The notes: a model not told the origin generated them from the sequence alone. Positions 20,016-31,681 are shown, counted from the first letter of the stretch. The stretch is DNA of 36,099 bases from Gammaproteobacteria bacterium (GCA_030831165.1 JAURLP010000034.1:1-36099); one strand, 5' to 3'. A program made the numbers and translations.

Positions 20016-21119
20016 ATGCAATTTGAAATTTCCCGCGAGACGCTAATCAAGCCCTTACAGTTAGTTACCGGCGTTGTAGAGCGCCGCCAAACCCTACCTG
20101 TTTTATCCAATGTGTTATTGGTTCTAGAAGGCAGCCAGCTGTCTATGACAGGTACAGATTTGGAAGTTGAGCTAATCGGACGTGTTCAAATTGAGAACGG
20201 CTCTCAAAGCGGCGAAGTAACTGTTCCAGCACGAAAACTTATGGATATTTGTAAGTCTTTGCCAGATAGTGCCAGCCTAAAAATGGAGCTAGAAGATAAT
20301 AAATTGGTCATTAGGTCAGGACGTAGCCGTTTTACCTTATCGACATTACCCCCTTCAGATTTCCCTAGTGCAGAAGAATCTTCAGAAGCCCTCGAGTTTT
20401 CAATCTCCCAGGAAAGGCTTAAAGAGATGTTAGACAGCACCAGCTTTGCTATGGCACAACAGGATGTTCGCTATTATTTGAATGGGCTACTGTTTGAAGT
20501 TAGCCCTAACTTCCTTCGTGTCGTAGCAACTGACGGGCATCGACTGGCTATGGATACTGAAGACATGAGCACGACGGCTGAACAAACCATGCAGGTTATT
20601 GTTCCTCGCAAAGGCATTCTTGAGTTGGCTCGTTTGCTTGGAGAAGGCGAAGACGACGTTGATATTGTTATTGGCGCGAACCATGTGAGAGCCAAAACCG
20701 CTAACTTTACTTTTACCTCTAAATTAGTGGATGGGAAGTTTCCTGATTATGACAGAGTCTTACCAAAAGGCGGAGACAAGAAAATTGTTGCGGATAGAAA
20801 TGAGCTTAGGCAGTCTCTGAGCAGAACAGCAATATTGTCTAATGAGAAGTTCCGCGGTATTCGATTAACCCTGCTAGATGATGAGATTAAAATTCTAGCC
20901 AATAACCCCGAGCAAGAAGAGGCAGAAGAAATTGTTGCAGTGGAATACAAGGGCGATTCTCTGGAAATAGGCTTTAATGTTAGCTATTTGGTCGATGTGC
21001 TAACCGTTTTGGATACCGATACAGTTCAGATAGTCGTCTCTGATCCAAATAGCAGCGCCTTGATTCAAGGGGCAGATGGCAGTAGTGCATTATATGTTGT
21101 CATGCCTATGCGATTATAA
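20016..21119 (+). CDS. dnaN: DNA polymerase III beta sliding clamp
   Basis: Forms the ring that tethers polymerase III and other proteins to DNA. The 367 residues match the family and contain three repeated clamp domains. The N terminus MQFEISRETLIKPLQLVTGVVERRQTLPVLSN is typical, as are ATDGHRLA near 174-181 and the C-terminal YVVMPMRL, which forms part of the partner-binding pocket. AAGAAGAG precedes the ATG. It lies between dnaA and recF, presumably in one transcript, possibly with promoters inside dnaA that I did not try to define. Confidence 0.98.
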   Translation: MQFEISRETLIKPLQLVTGVVERRQTLPVLSNVLLVLEGSQLSMTGTDLEVELIGRVQIENGSQSGEVTVPARKLMDICKSLPDSASLKMELEDNKLVIRSGRSRFTLSTLPPSDFPSAEESSEALEFSISQERLKEMLDSTSFAMAQQDVRYYLNGLLFEVSPNFLRVVATDGHRLAMDTEDMSTTAEQTMQVIVPRKGILELARLLGEGEDDVDIVIGANHVRAKTANFTFTSKLVDGKFPDYDRVLPKGGDKKIVADRNELRQSLSRTAILSNEKFRGIRLTLLDDEIKILANNPEQEEAEEIVAVEYKGDSLEIGFNVSYLVDVLTVLDTDTVQIVVSDPNSSALIQGADGSSALYVVMPMRL

Positions 21120-21159
21120 GCTATCAAAATGCGGGCTTTTCTTTGCTCGCTATTAGATC

Positions 21160-22239
21160 ATGCCTTTTCTAAAAAAACTGAGTATTTCCAAAATACGAAA
21201 TTTGGACTTGGTTTCGCTTGAGCTCTCAAAAGGCTTTAATATTATTTATGGCGAAAATGGCAGCGGCAAAACCTCTCTACTTGAGTCAATTTATCTATTA
21301 GGTCGCGCAAAAACTTTTCGCAGCAACGCTAAAACGCCAATAATTCAAAACCATGCAGATGAATGTGTAATTTATGGCGAATTGGATGAGGGTCAGAAAC
21401 TTGGGTTTAGCAGGCACAGATCTGGTAACCAGAAAGTCTTAATCAATAGTGAAAAAGCTTCAAGTAGAGCAGAGCTTGCTCAAATACTACCTTTACAGAT
21501 GCTAAATTCTGATGCTTTTAAAATACTAGAAGGTGGCCCAGGCATAAGGCGAGCTTTTTTAGATTGGGGAGTGTTCCACGTGGAACGTCAGTTTTTATCT
21601 CACTGGCGCCACGCACAAAAGGCTTTGCTTAACAGAAACAGCTTATTAAAAAGCAAACTTATAAAACAAGATGAAGTAAGCGCCTGGACCCACGAGCTTT
21701 GTCAATATGCGGTTTTAGTAGATTCCTGCCGCAGCGATTATGTTATAAGGCTTCAGGATGCTCTGGGAGGAATGCTTGAAAGCCTATTGTCCCTGGGAGA
21801 CTTTTCGCTAAGCTATTATAAAGGCTGGGATCCTTCTCACAGCCTGGACAAAATCCTTGCTGATAGTATGCAAAAAGACATTAAACTGGGATTTACCAGC
21901 GCAGGGCCTCACCGAGCAGACTTAAAAATAAAAATAGGCAAAGACTTTGCCTCAGAAGTTCTTTCAAGAGGACAACAAAAGTTGCTGGTCATTGCCATGA
22001 AGCTTGCTCAGGCAAAGGTGCTTAAGCAAAGCACTGCCATAGGCTGCATATTTTTGGTTGACGATCTGCCTGCTGAGCTTGATAGCTCCAACAAAGCTAA
22101 AGTGCTGGCAATATTGTCTGAATTAGGCGGCCAGATTTTTATAACCGGAATCGATAAAGACCCGCTGTATGAGCCCTTACAAAAAGAGAAAGAAATCAAG
22201 CTGTTTCACGTGGAACATGGTAAAATAAGCGCCGTATAA
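21160..22239 (+). CDS. recF: DNA replication and repair protein RecF
   Basis: SMC-like ATPase that helps load RecA at single-strand gaps. The 359 residues have Walker A GENGSGKT (31-38), the ABC signature LSRGQQKL (268-275) and Walker B FLVDD (298-302). No Shine-Dalgarno is obvious before the ATG, which lies 40 bases after dnaN, so expression is probably low, as is usual for this protein. The coding sequence holds two parS partition sites, each read in frame as Phe-His-Val-Glu (139-142 and 349-352). RecF homologues in related bacteria may keep these residues because of the DNA site; this is inferred. Confidence 0.97.
   Translation: MPFLKKLSISKIRNLDLVSLELSKGFNIIYGENGSGKTSLLESIYLLGRAKTFRSNAKTPIIQNHADECVIYGELDEGQKLGFSRHRSGNQKVLINSEKASSRAELAQILPLQMLNSDAFKILEGGPGIRRAFLDWGVFHVERQFLSHWRHAQKALLNRNSLLKSKLIKQDEVSAWTHELCQYAVLVDSCRSDYVIRLQDALGGMLESLLSLGDFSLSYYKGWDPSHSLDKILADSMQKDIKLGFTSAGPHRADLKIKIGKDFASEVLSRGQQKLLVIAMKLAQAKVLKQSTAIGCIFLVDDLPAELDSSNKAKVLAILSELGGQIFITGIDKDPLYEPLQKEKEIKLFHVEHGKISAV
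21572..21587. other. parS: parS partition site 1 inside recF
   Basis: TGTTCCACGTGGAACG matches the bacterial parS palindrome (TGTTNCACGTGNAACA) at all but the last base. The inner 14-base core GTTCCACGTGGAAC is a perfect palindrome. ParB encoded at 9220-10143 should bind it. It is about 3.3 kb from the candidate oriC. Confidence 0.88.
22202..22217. other. parS: parS partition site 2 at the 3' end of recF
   Basis: TGTTTCACGTGGAACA fits the degenerate parS consensus at every position; only the T/G pair at positions 5 and 12 breaks perfect symmetry. It lies 630 bases from site 1, in the same reading frame and encoding the same Phe-His-Val-Glu tetrapeptide. It is about 4 kb from the candidate oriC. 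Confidence 0.9.
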
Positions 22240-22253
22240 AACATCCTTTTTGA

Positions 22254-24752
<2,499 letters not shown>

Positions 24753-24773
24753 CCGATTTTTGCTTGGTAAAAG

Positions 24774-24790
24774 CGGGAACTATGATCCCG
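24774..24790. terminator. Possible hairpin between convergent gyrB and plsC
   Basis: CGGGA and TCCCG pair across a 7-base loop. On the minus strand the hairpin is followed by CTTTT, about 90 bases past the plsC stop; on the plus strand it follows the gyrB stop by about 20 bases but is followed by A-rich sequence. The stem is short and the call weak. It is the only GC-rich dyad in the 125-base gap. Confidence 0.3.
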
Positions 24791-24877
24791 GGGCAAAAAA
24801 CAATTTTGTGAGTATATCTTCTTGTAAGATGAGTATAAAATTCGCTAAAATCGTCAAATTTCGGCAAACATGTAGAA

Positions 24878-25594
24878 TTATGCGCTGTCTTGGTTTTGCT
24901 TGATCCAGATTTCTATTTCCTCAGTTAACTCGCGCGCTGAGCGACCAGCTGTTTCAATTGGTTTACCAATATTAACCTTGAGAGCGCCTGAGTATTTCAA
25001 AAACTTTCCACTAGGCCAGAAATAACCGGCATTGTGTGATACAGGCAGTATAGTAGCCCCTGCTTCGATCGCTAGAAAAGCTCCTCCTGATTGATATTTT
25101 TTATTCTCATCAACCTTTACTCTAGTCCCTTCTGGAAAGATTAAAATGGAAATATTCTGTTCCAATCGTTTTTTTCCTTCCTGAAGAATAGCTTGCCTAG
25201 CAGTGAGTTTGCGCTTGCGGTCAATTGCTATAGGTTTTAGTAGCGCTAAAGACCAACCAAATAAAGGAATATTTAAAAGTTCCTTTTTTAAGATGGCTGA
25301 AACCGGAGAGAAGAATTGATAAAGAAAAATAGTCTCCCATGGGCTTTGGTGATTGCTAAGAATAACCATGGGATAATTCGGAATGTTTTCTTGTCCAGTT
25401 ATTTCAACTTTGATGCCGCAAGTTGCCGTTAACCAAGCCACTATAAACTTATTCCAATATAGGAAATATTGATAGCGCTTTGGTAAAGACAAAAATAATC
25501 CTACAGTTAAACAAAAAAATGTAAAAACTATTAAAGAGCTAAAGAAGCCCAAATAAAAAATACTAGAACGGATAAATAAAATAATTTTTAGCAT
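24878..25594 (-). CDS. 1-acyl-sn-glycerol-3-phosphate acyltransferase (PlsC family)
   Basis: Probably acylates lysophosphatidic acid to phosphatidic acid in phospholipid synthesis at the inner membrane. The 238 residues have a hydrophobic N-terminal anchor (about 5-36). The acyltransferase motif NHQSPWE (81-87) has His82 and Glu87 in an HX4E rather than the common HX4D form. The second motif FPEGTR is at 153-158, and a third region, ATILPVSHNAG, follows. The Pseudomonas origin region has a similar protein at this spot with the same HX4E form. It is the last gene of the glyQ-glyS-gmhB-plsC run, 22 bases after gmhB. Its exact acyl donor and substrate cannot be read from sequence, and it may be one of several paralogues. 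Confidence 0.88.
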   Translation of the reverse strand: MLKIILFIRSSIFYLGFFSSLIVFTFFCLTVGLFLSLPKRYQYFLYWNKFIVAWLTATCGIKVEITGQENIPNYPMVILSNHQSPWETIFLYQFFSPVSAILKKELLNIPLFGWSLALLKPIAIDRKRKLTARQAILQEGKKRLEQNISILIFPEGTRVKVDENKKYQSGGAFLAIEAGATILPVSHNAGYFWPSGKFLKYSGALKVNIGKPIETAGRSARELTEEIEIWIKQNQDSA

Positions 25595-25616
25595 TTATGA
25601 ATTTATTTAATAAACA

Positions 25617-26162
25617 TCACATTAGTATTAAATCAACGGCATCATTTAAGTCATTAACGATTTTAATCAAATTCTTTTTCTGTAAATTTAGTTGTTTTTC
25701 GGTAGAAGCCCCTTTTCCTGTTCTGACTAATATAGGGCGGCATTGCTTTGCTAAACCGGCATCTATATCTTTTTCCGAGTCACCAACAAAAAAAGCATTT
25801 TTTACGCTTACATTAAATTCTTCTTCAATTTGATTTAACATTCCTGGTAAGGGTTTTCGACAAAGGCAGTTATCGCCAGGAGCATGAGGACAATAAAAAA
25901 CAGCATCTATATTGCCTCCGGCATTTTCTACCAGTGAACACATATAACTATGCATGTTGGCCAAGGTTATTTCATCGAAATAGCCCCTAGCCAATCCTGA
26001 TTGGTTAGTTATCACGACAACTTTATAACCGGCTTGTGATAATCGCGCAATTGCTTCTATGCTTCCGGGTATCGGTATCCATTCATCGACTGACTTAATA
26101 TAGCTATCGGAGTCTTGGTTTATGACTCCGTCACGATCAAGAATAACGAAAGATTGCGGCAT
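25617..26162 (-). CDS. gmhB: D-glycero-beta-D-manno-heptose-1,7-bisphosphate 7-phosphatase
   Basis: Removes the 7-phosphate from heptose-1,7-bisphosphate on the way to ADP-heptose for the lipopolysaccharide inner core. The 181 residues belong to the HAD superfamily. The nucleophile motif LDRDGVIN (8-15) has the two aspartates at 9 and 11. The zinc-binding loop CPHAPGDNCLC (91-101) with Cys91, His93, Cys99 and Cys101 separates GmhB from histidinol-phosphatase relatives, and FFVGDSEKDIDAG supplies the last HAD motif. It begins 1 base after the glyS stop, so translation is coupled to the tRNA synthetase genes. Confidence 0.93.
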   Translation of the reverse strand: MPQSFVILDRDGVINQDSDSYIKSVDEWIPIPGSIEAIARLSQAGYKVVVITNQSGLARGYFDEITLANMHSYMCSLVENAGGNIDAVFYCPHAPGDNCLCRKPLPGMLNQIEEEFNVSVKNAFFVGDSEKDIDAGLAKQCRPILVRTGKGASTEKQLNLQKKNLIKIVNDLNDAVDLILM

Positions 26163-26163
26163 C

Positions 26164-28239
26164 TTATGAGGCCTGCAAAAAAGAAATATCAGCGATTTGT
26201 AAAAATAATAGTCTAATTTTATGAAGTAAAGCTTGGCGATTTTGCTTTAGTTTTAAATCATCAGTATTAACCATAACTGAATCAAAAAAGTCATCAAGAG
26301 TTGCCTGTAATGATGCCATTTCTGATAAGGCCTCTTGGAATTTGTGTTTTTGTATAAGGGGTGCAGTTTGTTGTTCAACATGGAGTAACTTTTTGTATAA
26401 ATTGATTTCGGCGGGTTCTTTTAAGAGAGTATCATTAACAGTCTCAGCAGGTATTGAATCTAGTTTAGATAGAATATTAGCAACTCTTTTATTTGCAGCA
26501 GCTAACGATGAAGCCTCTGCTAGTTTAGAAAAATGATTCACAGCATTTAGCTGCTGATTGAAAGTAAATGGGCTGTTAGGCCTGACAGCATCTACAGCTA
26601 GAAAAACCGATGTGCTAATCCCAAGGTCAGCATAATAAGCGCGTAAGCGATCGAAAATAAAATCCATGATCTCTTGAGCCAAGCTTTCATTTGCTTGAAG
26701 AAAATCGAAAGTAGTGATTGAGTGAGCGATACATTGAAGCATATCTAGTGGTAGTTCCTTTTCCAGAATAATTCTTAGTATGCCTAAAGCCGAACGACGC
26801 AGTGCAAATGGATCTTTTGACCCACTTGGCGGCTGTCCAATTCCAAAAAGCCCGGTGATTGTATCTAAGCGCTCCGCAAGCGCTAAAACAATCCCTGCTT
26901 CACTAGCAGGCAGTAAATCTCCTGAAAAGCGAGGCAGATATTGTTCTTCAATAGCCAAACCAACAGCTTTATCTTCCCCATCATGGTCTGCATAATAATG
27001 CCCCATAATGCCCTGCAAATCTGCGAACTCAACCACCATATTACTTAACAAGTCACATTTGGAAAGTTCAGCAGCTCTGATAATTTGTGATGTGTTTAAA
27101 TTTAATTTTTCTGCAATAAATAACGATATACTTTTGACTCGTTCTGATTTATCAAATAGAGATCCCAATTCATTTTGAAATACGACACGTTTTAGAGTAT
27201 CTAAGTGAGAATCTAATCTTTGGGTCTTATCTTTCTCAAAAAAGAAAGCGGCATCAGATAATCGTGGACCAATAACTTTTTCATTACCTCTGATAACTTG
27301 ATTGGGGTCTTTACTGATCAGATTGCTGATAGTAATAAAGTAGGGCAAAAGGTTTTCATTTTGGTCAAGTAAGTGAAAATATTTTTGGTGCTTTGTTAGT
27401 GAAGAAATTAAAGCTTCTTTAGGTACGCTCAAATAAGCAGGATCAAAATTACCAGTTAAAGCGACAGGCCATTCCACTAAGGCGGTGACTTCTTCTAACA
27501 AATCATTATCAATAATTGCTTTAGCATTTTTAGCGTTAGCTTCCTTTAATACCTGCTCTTTAATTAAGTCTTTTCTAATTTGGAATGATGGTTCAACCAT
27601 GCCTTCATTAATAAGTTTTGCAGGATAATCATTGGTAGAATTTAGTTTGATTGGTTTTGGGTGTAGAAAGCGATGGCCATAGGTGTTAGTCCCAGTACTT
27701 AGGCCAATTATTTTGGCAGAAATTAGTACCTTGCCAAATAATAAAACCACCCAATGAACAGGTCGAATAAACTCTTCACGAGAGCTTCCCCAGCGCATTC
27801 TTTTAGGAATTGGTAAGGCATCAAGAGCTGCATTAATTATTTCTGGAATAAGAGAACTGGTTTGCTCTCCAGTTTTGTTAAGGCTAAAAAAAAGTTTGTT
27901 AATTTTGCCGTCACTTTTCTGTTGTAATTGATCAACTTCCACACCACAAGAACGAGCAAACCCTTCAGCGGCTTTGCTTGGCTTGCCCTGTTCGTCAAAT
28001 GCAGCTTGAACAGCGGGGCCAAAACGATCTATTAATCGGTCAGGTTGCTTTTCATCAAGCGACAGGATCTTAAGCGCTAATCGACGAGGCGTTGCATAAG
28101 TTTCAATGTTGGAAAAGTTTAATTCTGAATCGCGCAGCCTTTTTTCGACTTCCTGACAGAATGCATTCGAGAGCGCTAATAACGCTGTTGGCGGCAGTTC
28201 TTCTGTGCCAATTTCTACCAATAGATCACAAGCAGGCAT
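26164..28239 (-). CDS. glyS: Glycine-tRNA ligase beta subunit
   Basis: Beta chain of the alpha2beta2 bacterial-type glycyl-tRNA synthetase; it provides tRNA recognition. The 691 residues start MPACDLLVEIGTEELPPTALLAL, the conserved N terminus, followed by YATPRRLAL. VALTGNFDPAYLSVPKEALISS and the HD-like block MVVEFADLQGIMGHYYA are conserved. GIGQPPSGSKDPFALRR is diagnostic for this subunit, and the last 150 residues form a helical DALR-type anticodon-binding region. It starts 4 bases after glyQ and stops 1 base before gmhB. It is transcribed toward the origin, hence against the replication fork. Confidence 0.97.
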   Translation of the reverse strand: MPACDLLVEIGTEELPPTALLALSNAFCQEVEKRLRDSELNFSNIETYATPRRLALKILSLDEKQPDRLIDRFGPAVQAAFDEQGKPSKAAEGFARSCGVEVDQLQQKSDGKINKLFFSLNKTGEQTSSLIPEIINAALDALPIPKRMRWGSSREEFIRPVHWVVLLFGKVLISAKIIGLSTGTNTYGHRFLHPKPIKLNSTNDYPAKLINEGMVEPSFQIRKDLIKEQVLKEANAKNAKAIIDNDLLEEVTALVEWPVALTGNFDPAYLSVPKEALISSLTKHQKYFHLLDQNENLLPYFITISNLISKDPNQVIRGNEKVIGPRLSDAAFFFEKDKTQRLDSHLDTLKRVVFQNELGSLFDKSERVKSISLFIAEKLNLNTSQIIRAAELSKCDLLSNMVVEFADLQGIMGHYYADHDGEDKAVGLAIEEQYLPRFSGDLLPASEAGIVLALAERLDTITGLFGIGQPPSGSKDPFALRRSALGILRIILEKELPLDMLQCIAHSITTFDFLQANESLAQEIMDFIFDRLRAYYADLGISTSVFLAVDAVRPNSPFTFNQQLNAVNHFSKLAEASSLAAANKRVANILSKLDSIPAETVNDTLLKEPAEINLYKKLLHVEQQTAPLIQKHKFQEALSEMASLQATLDDFFDSVMVNTDDLKLKQNRQALLHKIRLLFLQIADISFLQAS

Positions 28240-28243
28240 TGTT

Positions 28244-29191
28244 CTAGTCGCCCCCTGCCTGCTTGAGGCATTCTTCCCGTAAATCTTTTGGCGCCATGGG
28301 AAAGCCTAACTTTGCTCTGGAATCGTAGTAAGCTTTTGCAACCAAGCGTGCCAAGGTTCTAACGCGTAAAATAAAACGCTGGCGCTCAGTCACAGAAATT
28401 GCAGAACGAGCATCAAGTAAATTAAAGTAATGAGATGCTTTTAGAACAAGCTCATAGGCAGGCAAGACCAGAGATTTATCAATTAAATCCTGGCATTGTT
28501 TTTCACAATTATCAAAAGACTTAAAAAGAGAGTCGATATCGGCATGTTCAAAATTATAAGCAGACATTTCAACTTCATTTTGATGAAAAACATCCCCATA
28601 AGTGACAGGTCCTGCGGGTGAATTTGTCCAGACAATATCAAAAATTGAATCTTTTCCCTGCAGGTACATTGCCAAGCGCTCCAGGCCATAAGTAATTTCT
28701 CCGCTTACCGGATAGCATTCAAGTCCTCCAACCTGCTGGAAATAGGTAAACTGGGTAATTTCCATTCCATTGAGCCAGACTTCCCAGCCCAAGCCCCATG
28801 CGCCTAGGGTCGGAGACTCCCAATTATCTTCAACAAAGCGGATATCGTGAACGTTAGCATCAATTCCTATCATTTTAAGCGAATTTAGATACAGTTCCTG
28901 AATGTTTAAAGGAGAAGGCTTAAGAATAACCTGAAACTGATAATAATGTTGAAGGCGCATTGGGTTTTCGCCATAACGCCCGTCAGTAGGCCTTCGGCAT
29001 GGCTGCACGTAGGCCGAATGCCAACTTTCCGGCCCAATCGCTTTCAGGAATGTGGCAGGATGAAATGTTCCTGCTCCAACCTCAAGGTCCAGCGGCTGGA
29101 CAATTACACAGCCCTGATCAGCCCAGTATTTTTGTAACGCTAGAATCAGTCCTTGAAAAGTAGCTGTGTCGATATCAGGTTTTTTACTCAA
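28244..29191 (-). CDS. glyQ: Glycine-tRNA ligase alpha subunit
   Basis: Alpha chain of the tetrameric glycyl-tRNA synthetase; it carries the class II active site that forms glycyl-adenylate. I favour the TTG start at 29191, giving 315 residues beginning [19 protein letters not shown], which matches family length and N terminus. The open frame continues to another TTG at 29248, adding 19 unlike residues. No in-frame ATG or GTG lies nearby and no strong Shine-Dalgarno is visible, so the start is uncertain by these 57 bases. Conserved blocks are [51 protein letters not shown] and [16 protein letters not shown]. It is first in glyQ-glyS-gmhB-plsC and divergent from the HtrB-like gene. Confidence 0.95.
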   Translation of the reverse strand: MSKKPDIDTATFQGLILALQKYWADQGCVIVQPLDLEVGAGTFHPATFLKAIGPESWHSAYVQPCRRPTDGRYGENPMRLQHYYQFQVILKPSPLNIQELYLNSLKMIGIDANVHDIRFVEDNWESPTLGAWGLGWEVWLNGMEITQFTYFQQVGGLECYPVSGEITYGLERLAMYLQGKDSIFDIVWTNSPAGPVTYGDVFHQNEVEMSAYNFEHADIDSLFKSFDNCEKQCQDLIDKSLVLPAYELVLKASHYFNLLDARSAISVTERQRFILRVRTLARLVAKAYYDSRAKLGFPMAPKDLREECLKQAGGD

Positions 29192-29308
29192 AATGCATCT
29201 TTTCTGTTCTGGTGAGTTTTTAGCGGCCTTGGCCCTTAAGGTCGGCAATTATCCTAAAAACTGGCAGTGATAGCGAGAATAACTTGGCCCATTCATGACG
29301 AAGGTAGT

Positions 29309-30232
29309 ATGCTTTTGGCCGAAAATTTTGTTAATAACAGGCGGCAGGCTCTTTTGAAAATTAGAATAGGCATAGCATTTATCAGGCTCATGTCATTATT
29401 TTCGTTAAAAACCTCAAGAAATTTCGGCAAATTGCTGGGATATTGCGCTTATCTTGCTAACACAAGGCTCTATAAAACCTGCCTTATTAATTTGCGCTTG
29501 TGTTTTCCAAAGATGAGCGCAAATGAGATTAAAGAACTAGCTATAAAGAGTTTAATGCATACCGGAATGACCCTGGCAGAGTGTGGACCTGTTTGGTTAT
29601 GGCCGGTCGATAAAATCATGCAAGAAATCAAGGATGTTGAGGGTGCGGATTTACTACAAAATGCCCGAGACCAGGGTTTAGGGGTAATATTGCTAGGGCC
29701 ACACCATGGGAATTGGGAGCTTATGGGATTATATCTAAGCTCTCTAGGAAGATGCAGTATGCTGTATTTGACCCCAAAACACCAAGACCTTGACGATTTA
29801 TTATATGCTTCTCGATCTCGAGGCAGCGCAAAACTTTATCCCGCAGATAAAAAGGGCGCTGCAGCTATCTTGTTGGCGCTTAAACATGGCGAAATGGTTG
29901 GAATATTGCCCGACCAGATTCCTGTAGCTGGAGGTGGCGAATTTGCCCCTTTCTTCGGCAATGAGGCCTTCACAATGACGCTGGTTTCACGCCTTATACA
30001 AAAAACAGGCGCCAAAGCCTTGCTAACTTATACCAAGCGGACAGAGGAAGGATTTAAAGTTGTGATTAAAGAACCCGCACCTGAAATTTATGCTAAGCAT
30101 ATGCAAACGTCATTGTTAGGGCTAAACAAGACTGTAGAAATTGCAGTTAAAGATGACCCGGAACAATATCAATGGGAATATAAGCGTTTCCGTTATCAGC
30201 CAGAAGGTAAGCAGGAGCCTTACAAGAGGTGA
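29309..30232 (+). CDS. LpxL/HtrB-type lysophospholipid (lipid A) acyltransferase
   Basis: Likely transfers a secondary acyl chain to lipid A, at the inner membrane. From the ATG at 29309 the protein has 307 residues, and AAGG lies 4 bases upstream. A GTG at 29267 would add 14 residues without a ribosome-binding site, so I prefer the ATG. The family's catalytic motif HHGNWE (132-137, HX4E) is followed by a PDQIP motif (201-205) and a Phe-rich FFG. The N-terminal hydrophobic stretch (about 17-32) is an anchor. The HtrB1 gene sits in the same place, next to glyQ, in Pseudomonas. Which lipid A position or chain it uses cannot be told from sequence. Its stop codon directly abuts the trkH stop. Confidence 0.85.
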   Translation: MLLAENFVNNRRQALLKIRIGIAFIRLMSLFSLKTSRNFGKLLGYCAYLANTRLYKTCLINLRLCFPKMSANEIKELAIKSLMHTGMTLAECGPVWLWPVDKIMQEIKDVEGADLLQNARDQGLGVILLGPHHGNWELMGLYLSSLGRCSMLYLTPKHQDLDDLLYASRSRGSAKLYPADKKGAAAILLALKHGEMVGILPDQIPVAGGGEFAPFFGNEAFTMTLVSRLIQKTGAKALLTYTKRTEEGFKVVIKEPAPEIYAKHMQTSLLGLNKTVEIAVKDDPEQYQWEYKRFRYQPEGKQEPYKR

Positions 30233-31681
30233 TCAATCTCGCCAGAACTGTGGTGTCAGCAAAACCAGCAAAGTAAAAACTTCCAGCCGGCCCAATAGCA
30301 TTCCAAGGCATAAGACCCATTTGCTGGAATCGGGCATATTGCCATAGGTTTGGGATACCTCGCCCAAGCCTGGTCCAAGATTGTTAATGCTCGCCCCAAC
30401 GGCGGTAAATGCCGTGGTTATATCCAGCCCGGTTGCTAATAGGACTAGCAGCATTAACATGTAGGCCATTACATAAACTGAGAAAAACCCCCAAACAGAC
30501 TCAATAACACGATCCGGAACCCTGTTACTTCCCAGTTTAATTGGAATAACAGCATTTGGATGAATCAGTCTTTCCAGTTCACGGAAGCCTTGTTTGATAA
30601 TCAGGACTATTCGGATGACTTTCATGCCGCCTCCAGTAGATCCAGCACAAGCACCAATTATCGCCATATAAAATAACAAGAAAGGCAAAAATGTAGGCCA
30701 TGCACTAAAGTCTGCAGAGCTAAAGCCAGTAGTTGTGCTAATGGATACAACACCAAACAAGCCTTTAATAATTGCATCATTTACCGAATAGGTCCCGGAG
30801 ACGATGAGAACAAATATCGTAATTACAGAAATACTGAGTAATAGGAATAAATAGAATTTAAGTTCAGTATCTGGCCAATAATTCCTGAAGCTGCGAGTAC
30901 GCAGGGCCAGAAAATGTAGCGCAAAATTAATCCCAGAGATGACCATGAAAAAAACAGCAATAAGCTCAATCGTTGGGCTTTGAAAGTAGCCGATGCTAGC
31001 ATCATGGGTAGAAAACCCTCCGATAGCGACGGTTGCATAACTATGAGTGATAGCATCAAAGGCATCCATTCCGGCTAGATAATAAGCAACAGCACAAAGC
31101 GTTGTTAAACTTACATATAAAAACAGAAGAGCCTTGGCCGTTTCGGTAACACGAGGCAGAAGTTTATTGTCCTTTACAGGGCCAGGAGTTTCGGCTTTAT
31201 AAATCTGCATTCCGCCTATGCCTAGCATAGGTAGTATTGCAACAGCAATCGCAACTATACCCATACCACCTAGCCACTGTAGTTGTTGGCGATAATAAAG
31301 AATTGATTTTGGCAAGCCATCTAGGCCGGAAAGAACCGTTGCGCCGGTGGTTGTTAGCCCAGAAACAGATTCAAATAAAGCGTCTGTAAATGACATTTGC
31401 ATCCCTTCTGACATGAGAAAAGGAATGCTTCCAAATAAACCAAGGACAGTCCAGAACAAAGCCACTATCAAAAAACCATCTCGTGTACGCAGATCGGCTT
31501 TGTCTTTGTGGGTTGGGAACCAAAGGGCTAAACCACAGAAAACGGTAATAAAAAATGCGCTCAAAAAGGCAGGCCAAGTACCATCTTCATATAACAATGC
31601 AAGCCCCGCAGGAGGGAGCAGCGTTATACTGAAAAGCATCAATAAAATGCCTAATATTCTGGATATGACGAGAAAATGCAT
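30233..31681 (-). CDS. trkH: Trk potassium uptake system membrane subunit TrkH
   Basis: Potassium-translocating membrane subunit of the Trk system. The 482 residues match E. coli TrkH in length and carry many hydrophobic segments. Pore-loop elements visible are FESVSGLTTTGATVLSGL, the SYATVAIGGFSTHDASIGY segment, GVVSISTTTGFSSADF and AVGASINNLGPGLGEVS, four repeats of the selectivity-filter type with conserved glycines. GACAGSTGGGMKVIR is also typical. It lies 20 bases after trkA on the same strand, so the two Trk partners are made together. It ends exactly at the stop of the opposing HtrB-like gene, leaving no room for a terminator. Confidence 0.96.
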   Translation of the reverse strand: MHFLVISRILGILLMLFSITLLPPAGLALLYEDGTWPAFLSAFFITVFCGLALWFPTHKDKADLRTRDGFLIVALFWTVLGLFGSIPFLMSEGMQMSFTDALFESVSGLTTTGATVLSGLDGLPKSILYYRQQLQWLGGMGIVAIAVAILPMLGIGGMQIYKAETPGPVKDNKLLPRVTETAKALLFLYVSLTTLCAVAYYLAGMDAFDAITHSYATVAIGGFSTHDASIGYFQSPTIELIAVFFMVISGINFALHFLALRTRSFRNYWPDTELKFYLFLLLSISVITIFVLIVSGTYSVNDAIIKGLFGVVSISTTTGFSSADFSAWPTFLPFLLFYMAIIGACAGSTGGGMKVIRIVLIIKQGFRELERLIHPNAVIPIKLGSNRVPDRVIESVWGFFSVYVMAYMLMLLVLLATGLDITTAFTAVGASINNLGPGLGEVSQTYGNMPDSSKWVLCLGMLLGRLEVFTLLVLLTPQFWRD

